Below, in pieces: positions 57,125 through 64,000 of a stretch of DNA of 64,000 nt. Both the position numbers and the translations under genes were made by a program. The notes beneath the pieces were generated by a model that was given only the letters and a program-made list of their open reading frames with translations, ran no database searches and was not told the DNA's origin. The number at the start of each line of letters is the position of its first letter. The first letter of the stretch is position 1. The DNA lies in assembly GCF_904849725.1 (NCBI RefSeq), contig NC_058518.1, positions 415,779,081 to 415,843,080 of the forward strand. Direction: 5' to 3'. The stretch is from Hordeum vulgare subsp. vulgare. Taxonomy: Eukaryota; Streptophyta; Magnoliopsida; Poales; Poaceae.

Positions 57125-58631
57125 TGCTGCCTCTTGAGCTTGCGTTGGTTTTTCCCTTGAAGAGGAAAGGGTGATGCAGCATAGGAGCAGTAAGTATTTC
57201 CCTCAGTTTGAGAACCGAGGTATCAATCCAGTAGGAGAATCGTGCCAAGTCCAGAGTACCTGCGCAAACACAAACGAGCTTGCACCCAACTCTATAAAGG
57301 GGTTGTCAATCCCTTCAAGATTGATTGCAAAGTGAGATCTGAAGACGGAAAGTGAAACGAAGTAAAATGTAAGGCTGAAAATATGATGTGAAGTATACCC
57401 GGGGGCCATAGTGTTCACTAGAGGCTTCTCTCAAAATAGCAAATATTACGGTGGGTGAAAAAATTACTGTCGAGCAATTGATATAACCGTGCAAAGTCAT
57501 GACGATATCTAAGGCAATGATCATAAATATAGGCATCGCGTCCGAGACAAGTAGACCGATACTTTCTGCATCTACTACTATTACTCCACACATCGACCGC
57601 TATCCAGCATGCATCTAGTGTATTGAGTTCATGACGAACAGAGTAACGCCTTAACCAAGATGACATGATGTAGAGGGATAAACTCAAACCAATGATGAAA
57701 ACCCCATCTTTTTACCCTTGATGGCAACAATACTATGCGTGCCTCGCTGCCCCTTCTATCATTGGGAGAGGTCACCGCACGGTATGAACCCAAAACCAAG
57801 CACTTCTCCCATTGCAAGAATCATAGATCAAGTTGGCCAAACAAAACCCACAACTCGAAAAGAATTACAAGGATATGAAATCATTCATATAAGAGATCAG
57901 AAGAAACTCAAATAAGATTCATAGATAATCTGATCATAAATCCACAATTCATCGGATCTTGACAAACACACCACAAAAGAACATTACATCGGATAGATCT
58001 CCATGAAGATCATGGAGAACTTTGTATTGAAGATCCAAGAGAGAGAAGAAGCCATCTAGCTACTAGCTATGGACCCGAAGGTCTATGGTGAACTACTCAC
58101 GCATCATCGGAGAGGTCATGGTGTTGATGAAGAATCCCTCCGTATCCGAATCCCCCCTCCGGCAGGGCACCAGAACATGCCCCATATGGGATCTTGCAGA
58201 GACAGAAGCTTGCGGCGGCAACAAATTATTTTTGTGGATCTCTCCCGTGGTTTTGGATTTTTCAGGAATTTATAGGCGGAAGAGGTAGAGCAGACGAGCC
58301 ACAGGGGGCCCACAAGCTGCTAGGCGTGGGCCCCCCTAGCCGCGCCTAGGGGGCTTGTGGGGTCCCCTGGTGGCCCGTGCCTTGGTTCTCAAGTCTCGTG
58401 CGTATCTTCTGTTGCGGAAAAAATCTTTTTAGAATTTTTATTCCGTTTGGACACCGTTTAAAATCCTCCTCTGAAAAGGGTCAAAAACACGGAAAAAACA
58501 GGAACTGGCAGTTGGCACTGAGTTAATAAGTTAGTCCCAAGAAAGATATAAAAGGCATACAAAACATCCAAAGTTTGACAAGATAATAGCATGGAACCAT
58601 CAAAAATTATAGATACGTTGGAGACGTATCA
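57125..58631 (-). repeat. Element I 3' LTR
   Basis: It starts TGATACGTCTCCAACG at 58631 and ends GAGGCAGCA at 57125 on the minus strand, collinear with 61556-63062. It includes a GC-rich block with GGGCCCAC and CTAGGCG inverted motifs at 58305-58380. Confidence 0.92.
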
Positions 58632-58646
58632 AGCATCCCCAAGCTT
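58632..58646 (-). promoter_or_regulatory. Polypurine tract of element I
   Basis: AAGCTTGGGGATGCT on the minus strand adjoining the 3' LTR. Similar GCTTGGGGAT tracts occur inside the element at 60598-60610 and 60653-60667. Confidence 0.85.
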
Positions 58647-61525
58647 AACTCCTGGTCGTCCTCGAGTAGGGAAGTGATAAAGACAGAATTTTTGATGTGG
58701 AATGCTACCTAGCATAGTTGTCCTTTGTAACTTATTTCATGTGACATGAATGTTCAGATCCATAAGATTCAAAATAATAGTTTGCTATTGACATGAAAAA
58801 AATAATACTTCAAGCAAACTAGCAAGGTAATCATGAACTTTCGAAATATCAAGGCCAAAGAAAGTTATCCCTACAAAATCATATAGTCTGGCTATGCTCC
58901 ATCATCCCCACACAACTAATTTAAATCATGCACAACCCCGGTATTGGCCAAGTAATTGTTTTCGCACTCTTACTTTCTCAAACCTTTTTCAACTCTCGTG
59001 CAATACATGAGCGTGAGCCATGGATATAGCACTATGGTGGAATAGAGTGTGGTGGTAGTTGTGAGACAAAAAAGGAGGAGATGGTCACATTGACTCGGCG
59101 TATCAAAGGGATATGGAGATGCCCATTAATAGATATCAATGTGAATGAGTAGGGATTGCCATACAAAGGATGCACTAGAGCTATAAGTATGTGAAAGCTC
59201 AAAAGGAGAACTAGTGGGTGTGCATCCAACTTGCTTGCTCACGAAGACCTAGGGCAATTTTGAGGAAGCCCATCATTGGAATATACAAGCCAAGTTATAT
59301 AATGAAGATTCCCACTAGTATATGGTGGTGACAAAACAAGAGGCTCTCAATCATGTAGAACATGGTGCTATCATGAAGCACAAGTGTGGAAAGAGATAGT
59401 AGCACTGTCCCTTCTCTCTTTTTCTCTTTTTTTGTTTGGGCTCTTTGGCCTCTCTTTTTTCTCTTTCCTCTCTTTTTTTGTGTGGGAAACTTTGGCCTCT
59501 TTTTTTTATTTCCTCACATGGGACAATGCTCTAATAATGATGATCATCACACTTTTATTTACTCACAGCTCAAAGCTCAGAATGATGATGACTCTATAGG
59601 AAATGCCCCCGGCAGTGTACTGGGATGTGCAATGATCTAGATTGGCGTATGACGTTGAAACATCTCGCTAGCTATCTTACGATCATGCAATGGCAATATG
59701 AGAGTGACGGCACAAGTCATGAGACGGAACGGTGGGAGTTGCATTGCAATATATCTCGGAATGGCTATGAAAATGCCATAGTAGGTAGGTATGGTGGCTG
59801 TTTTGAGGAAGGCATATGGTGGGTTTGTGCACCGGCGAAAATGGCGTGGTACTAGAGAGGCTAGCAATGGTGGAAGGTGAAAGTGCATCTATACCATGGA
59901 CTCACATTAGTCATGAAGAACTCACATACTTGTTGCAAAAGTTTTTATTAGTAATCGAAACAAAGTGCTAAATGCATACTCCTAGGGGAAGGGTTGGTAG
60001 GTGTTAACCATCGCGCGATCCCGACCTCAACACAAAGGATGACAATCAATAGATCAATTATGCTCCGACTTCCTAACATAGCGGTTCACCATACGTGCAT
60101 GTTACGGGAATCACTAACTTCAACACAAGTATTTCTAGATTCACAACACCACACTAGCATAACTCTTAATATTACCAAATCCACGTCTCAAAACAAATTG
60201 AGAGGAATCAAACTTCTCTTCTACTCAATGCACATGAAGATGGAAGTTTATTTTATCCCCTTTGGGTATCTATCACCTTTGGGACTACTTTCATAGCATA
60301 AGACAACTACCAAGTTACGCACCGCCGTGCTCTAAAAGATCTAAGTGAAGCACATAGAGCAAAATGGTCTTAGCTCAAAAGATATAAGTGAAGCACAGTG
60401 AGCATTCTAGCAAATTCATGATGAGTGCATGTATCTCTCAAAAGGTGTGCAGCAAGGATGATTGTGACACAACAAAAATAAAGGACTCCTACGATACAAG
60501 ACGCTCCAAGAAAGACACATATCATGTGGTGAATAAAAATATAGCTCCAAGTAATGTTATCGATGGATTGAAGACGAAAGAGGGGATGCCTTCCCGGGGC
60601 ATCCCCAAGCTCAGGATTTTTAGTGTCCTTGAATTTGGCTTGGGATGCCTTGGGTATCCCCAAGCTTGATCTCTTTCCAATCTTTATCCATGAGAACATC
60701 ACCCAAAACTTGAAAACTTCACAACACAAAACTTAAACAAAAACTCGTGATATCATTAGCATAAGAAAACAAACTACCACCTCTTTAGGTACTGTAGAAA
60801 TATTGATTTCTATTTATATTGGTGTTAGATTACTGTATTCTCACTTTTCCATGGCTAGTACCCCCAGATACTATCCATAGTTTCATCAAAACAAGCAACC
60901 AACTCAACAAAAAACAGAATCTGTCAAAAATAGACGAGTCTGTAGAAATCTGTATACTTCGTATACTTCTGGTACCTCAAAAATTCTGAAACATTACGAC
61001 AGCCTGGGCAACAGGCATATCAACTAGCAGCAAAAATAATAAACTCAAAATCTCTTTCTGAATAAAAATTAAAAATAATTTCGTGAGCGAAAAGTTTCTG
61101 TCTTTTTTCAGCAGGATCAAACAACCATCACCAAGACTAGTCATAAAGGTTTTTCTTGGCTCAAACACAAAAAGGAACACAAAAGACACAATCATAACAG
61201 AATTATGATGGTGTGGATGCAACAAAACAGAAAGAAAAAGATAAATTCATTGGGTTGCCTCCCAACAAGCGCTATTGTTTAACGCCCTTAGCTAGGCATT
61301 CACAAAGTTTGATGTTTTCAGTCATGGTGACTTCAGCAAGCAAACAAGCACACAAGCGAACAGAAAGCAAGCAAGAGAAAAGGGTGAACGAAAAGGCAAA
61401 CGAAAAGGCAAATATTTTTGTAAATTTTTGTTTTTCATAAGTGGGGGAGAGGAAAACAAGAGGCAAAATAAGTAAATGCAAGATATGAGTTTGCGACACT
61501 TACTTGGATGAGTTTTTGATTTGAT
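58647..61525 (-). other. Element I internal region, non-coding, with conserved blocks
   Basis: No retroelement protein is recognisable. The longest minus frame, 119 codons at 60729-60370, shows similarity to a frame in element C (63699-63451) around SSLG, LGD and HP, and may be a relic of a small peptide or simply conserved RNA sequence. Shared blocks with C include GGTAGGTATGGTGGCTGTTTTGAGG (about 59785-59809, given here only as a location) and two neighbouring stem-loops at 60582-60606 and 60638-60666. Confidence 0.7.
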
Positions 61526-61545
61526 CCTCCCCGGCAACGGTGCCA
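61526..61545 (-). promoter_or_regulatory. Primer binding site of element I
   Basis: TGGCACCGTTGCCGGGGAGG on the minus strand, ten bases after the 5' LTR end at 61556. This is the Athila-type primer site. Confidence 0.88.
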
Positions 61546-61555
61546 GAAATCCTTC

Positions 61556-63062
61556 TGCTGCCTCTTGAGCTTACGTTGGTTTTTCCCTTGAAGAGGAAAG
61601 GGTGATGCAGCACAGGAGCAGTAAGTATTTTCCTCAGTTTGAGAACCAAGGTATCAATCCAGTAGGAGAATCGCGCCAAGTCCAGAGTACCTGCGCAAAC
61701 ACAAACGAGCTTGCACCCAACGCTATAAAGGGGTTGTCAATCCCTTCAAGATTGATAGCAAAGTGAGATCTGAAGGCGGAAAGTGCAACGAAGTAAACGT
61801 GTAAGGCTGAAAATATGATGTGAAGTAGACCCAGGGGCCATAGTGTTCACTAGAGGCTTCTCTCAAAATAGCAAATATTACGGTGGGTGAACAAATTACT
61901 GCCGGGCAATTGATAGAACCGCGCAAAGTCATGACGATATCTAAGGCAATGATCATACATATAGGCATCATGTCCGAGACAAGTAGACCGATACTTTCTG
62001 CATCTACTACTATTACTCCACACATCGACCGCTATCCAGCATGCATCTAGTGTATTGAGTTCATGACGAACAGAGTAACGCCTTAAGCAAGATGACATGA
62101 TGTAGAGGGATAAACTCAAACCAATGATGAAAACCCTATCTTTTTACCCTTGATGGCAACAACACGATGCGTGCCTTGCTGCCCCTTCTGTCACTGGGAG
62201 AGGTCACCGCATGGTATGAACCCAAAACCAAGCACTTCTCCCATTGCAAGAATCATAGATCAAGTTGACCAAACAAAACCGACAAGTCGAAGAGAATTAA
62301 AAGGATATGAAATCATGCATATAAGAGATCAGAAGAAACTCAAAGAATATTCATAGATAATCTGATCATAAATCCGCAGTTCATCGGATCTCGACAAACA
62401 CACAGCAAAAGAAGATTACATCGGATAGATCTCCATGAAGATCATGGAGAACTTTGTATTGAAGATCCAAGAGAGAGAAGAAGCCATCTAGCTACTAGCT
62501 ATGGACCCGAAGGTCTATGGTGAACTACTCACGCATCATCGGAGAGGTCATGGAGTTGATGAAGAAGCCCTCCGTATCTGAATCCCCCATCTGGCAGGGC
62601 ACGAGAACATGCCCCAGATGGGATCTTGCGGAGATAGAAGCTTGCGGCAGCGGAAAAGTATTTTCGTGGATCTCTCCCGCAGTTTTGGATTTTTCAGGAA
62701 TTTATAGGCGGAAGAGGTAGGGCAGACGAGCCACACAGGGCCCACAATCCTGCTAGGCGCGGGCCCCCTGGCTGCGCCTAGGGGGCTTGTGGGCTCCCCT
62801 GGTGGCCCCTGCCTTGGTTCTCAAGTCTCGTGCGTATCTTCTGTTCCGAAAAAATCTTTTCAGAAGTTTTATTCCATTTGGACACCGTTTAAAATCCTCC
62901 TCTGAAAAGGGTCAAAAACACGGAAAAAACAGGAACAGGCACTTCGCACTGAGTTAATAAGTTAGTCCCAAAAAAGATATAAATGGCATACAAAACATCC
63001 AAAGTTTGACAAGATAATAGCATGGAACCATAAAAAATTATAGATACGTTGGAGACATATCA
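61556..63062 (-). repeat. Element I 5' LTR
   Basis: Same length as the partner LTR. The terminal sequence on the minus strand reads TGATATGTC here rather than TGATACGTC, a single C-to-T change. Confidence 0.92.
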
Positions 63063-63382
63063 AGAACTCATCTACTTGTCCATCTTGCTTGCTGGATCAA
63101 GAAGGACGAGAGCATCGTCGAGCTGTACGTGTGTTGAACACGGAGGTGTCGTCCATTCGGCACTAGATCGGAACGGATCCTGGAACGGATCGCGGGACGT
63201 TTCGTGGGGCGGTTGGAGGGACATGAAGACGTTCCACTACATCAACCGTGTATCTTAACGCTTCCTGTTGTGCGATCTACAAGGGTACGTAGATCTGAAT
63301 CTCCTCTCGTAGATGGACGTCACCATGATATGTCTTCGTGTGCGTAGGAAAATTTTTGTTTCCCATGCAACGTTCCGCAACA
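63063..63382 (+). repeat. Element D 3' LTR, last segment
   Basis: It begins with the right AGAAC duplication and continues the D LTR collinearly with about 37140-37459, ending CGCAACA at 63382 (CCCAACA in the 5' copy). Confidence 0.93.
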
Positions 63383-63387
63383 TGTTT
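63383..63387. repeat. Target-site duplication TGTTT of element D, right copy
   Basis: Identical to 20624-20628. It marks the end of element D and the return to element C. Confidence 0.92.
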
Positions 63388-64000
63388 CTCTCCCAAACAA
63401 GGTAGGCTAGGTTCCGACTTGTTAGGAACAGCAAGCAAAACTAAAACAAACTAAAAAGTAAAGAGCGGGATGCTCCAAGCATAGCACATAACATATGAAG
63501 TGATAAAAATATAGAATGGAGATGGACGAACTGATGACTGTTTATAGAGAAGGGGATGCACGGGGGTATCCCCAAGCTTAGATGCTTGAGTCTCCTTGAA
63601 TATTTCTTGGGGTGCATGGGGGCATCCCAAGCTTGAGCGCTTGACATTCCTGGATCTTCTTTCATCATCTTCCATCGCATACTTAAAAACTCCCTCCATA
63701 CGAAACTCATCATAAGCTGATTAGAGTGGTTAGTACCCATGATAAAATTATTCATTACCTACTGTAAATAATGATTTTCATGAAAAGCTATTGTTTCTCA
63801 TGATTGCCAAAAGGTTTTTGCAAAGTAAAATCAAGCTTAAGATTTGCAAAATGATGAAAACGCAAAACGTGGCACAATTTGTGAAAAACAAAACAACAAG
63901 TAGTAAATAATTTTTTTGGGGCACTTATGCAACTCAATTAAAAAACTCAGAACAGATGCCAGAAATACAATTAAATAGAACATGCTATAAAAAATTTAGA
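63383..64000 (-). mobile_element. Element C internal region, right part (continues past window)
   Basis: Non-coding continuation of element C. It contains two stem-loops (63552-63573 and 63606-63631) and polypurine-tract-like GCTTGGGGAT sequences matching those of element I near 60582-60667. By comparison with element I, the 5' LTR should begin a few hundred bases beyond 64000. Confidence 0.75.

Larger units (their letters stand above)
57125..63062 (-). mobile_element. Non-coding Gypsy element I (Athila-type LTRs), 5.9 kb
   Basis: Two LTRs of exactly 1507 bp each start TGATA(C/T)GTCTCCAACG and end GAGGCAGCA on the minus strand. They flank 2924 bp without genes, with a perfect AGAAC duplication. 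The primer site TGGCACCGTTGCCGGGG and the polypurine tract AAGCTTGGGGATGCT are intact. It depends on proteins made elsewhere. Its LTR start and primer site resemble element H, and its internal sequence resembles element C. Confidence 0.92.
20629..63382 (+). mobile_element. Angela/BARE-like Copia retrotransposon D, split by five insertions
   Basis: The element starts TGTTGGAAATATGC at 20629 and ends CGCAACA at 63382, with a perfect TGTTT duplication. Removing the five nested insertions and one copy of each target duplication leaves about 8.94 kb. The reassembled LTRs are 1824 and 1820 bp. These sizes fit the BARE-1/WIS/Angela group. Order on the plus strand is 5' LTR, degenerate Met primer site, leader, gag-protease, integrase-RT, RNase H, polypurine tract, 3' LTR. 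All coding parts carry stops or frameshifts. Confidence 0.93.

Noticed and set aside
60370..60729. Small protein gene in element I (119 codons) with a relative in element C
   Set aside because: Similarity is partial, the relative lies in a differently placed frame, and the conserved words coincide with polypurine tracts and stem-loops. I keep it as a finding on non-coding conservation.

Overview
The window is intergenic DNA from a large plant genome, almost certainly a Triticeae grass (wheat, barley, rye or a close relative). The reason is the repeat families. There are Angela/WIS/BARE-1 LTRs (opening TGTTGGAAATATGCCC), a very long-LTR non-coding element whose LTR end matches the barley LARD family Sukkula as I remember it, a Sirevirus (Maximus-like) Copia, and Athila-type Gypsy elements with LTRs opening TGATACGTC. 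I found no host protein gene, rRNA, tRNA or CRISPR array. Essentially all 64 kb can be assigned to LTR retrotransposons, mostly nested in each other and mostly broken.

Left part (1-17044). The end of an Angela-type LTR (1-599) abuts a degraded Gypsy element on the minus strand: internal remnants at 600-1523 and 15927-16134, and an LTR at about 16135-16939. A complete 14.4-kb Sirevirus-type Copia lies inside that Gypsy on the minus strand (1524-15926, duplication CAGGG). It has gag, pol and a long extra reading frame after pol. About 100 bp of a third Gypsy (RNase H) remains at 16940-17044.

Right part (17045-64000). A non-coding Gypsy relative (element C, LTR 17045-18668, minus) runs past the right edge. 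It is split by one Angela/BARE-like Copia (element D, plus strand, 20629-63382, duplication TGTTT). D carries five further insertions, four with perfect 5-bp duplications and one 4/5: a Sukkula-like LARD (E, 20643-33876, TATGC), an Angela-type solo LTR (F, 34401-36163, ACAAC), a Sirevirus-type solo LTR (G, 37865-40571, AGGGT), an Athila-type element with gag-protease and an ATHILA ORF1 frame but no reverse transcriptase (H, 44864-55009, ACGGT/GCGGT), and a coding-free short Gypsy (I, 57125-63062, AGAAC). Removing these leaves D at about 8.94 kb with LTRs of 1824 and 1820 bp, the usual size for the family, which supports every boundary.

How the parts work: D and the Sirevirus once encoded their own Gag, protease, integrase and reverse transcriptase/RNase H, but both now carry stop codons and frameshifts. 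E and I, and as far as visible C, have no enzymes and H has no polymerase or integrase, so they would have depended on proteins from other copies. The least ordinary signals are non-coding. Copies of the 3' polypurine tract occur inside elements C, H and I. A U3-like segment sits upstream of the ATHILA frame in H. A TATA box with an ATG-free leader precedes the extra Sirevirus frame. H has a duplicated primer-binding-site motif at its LTR end.
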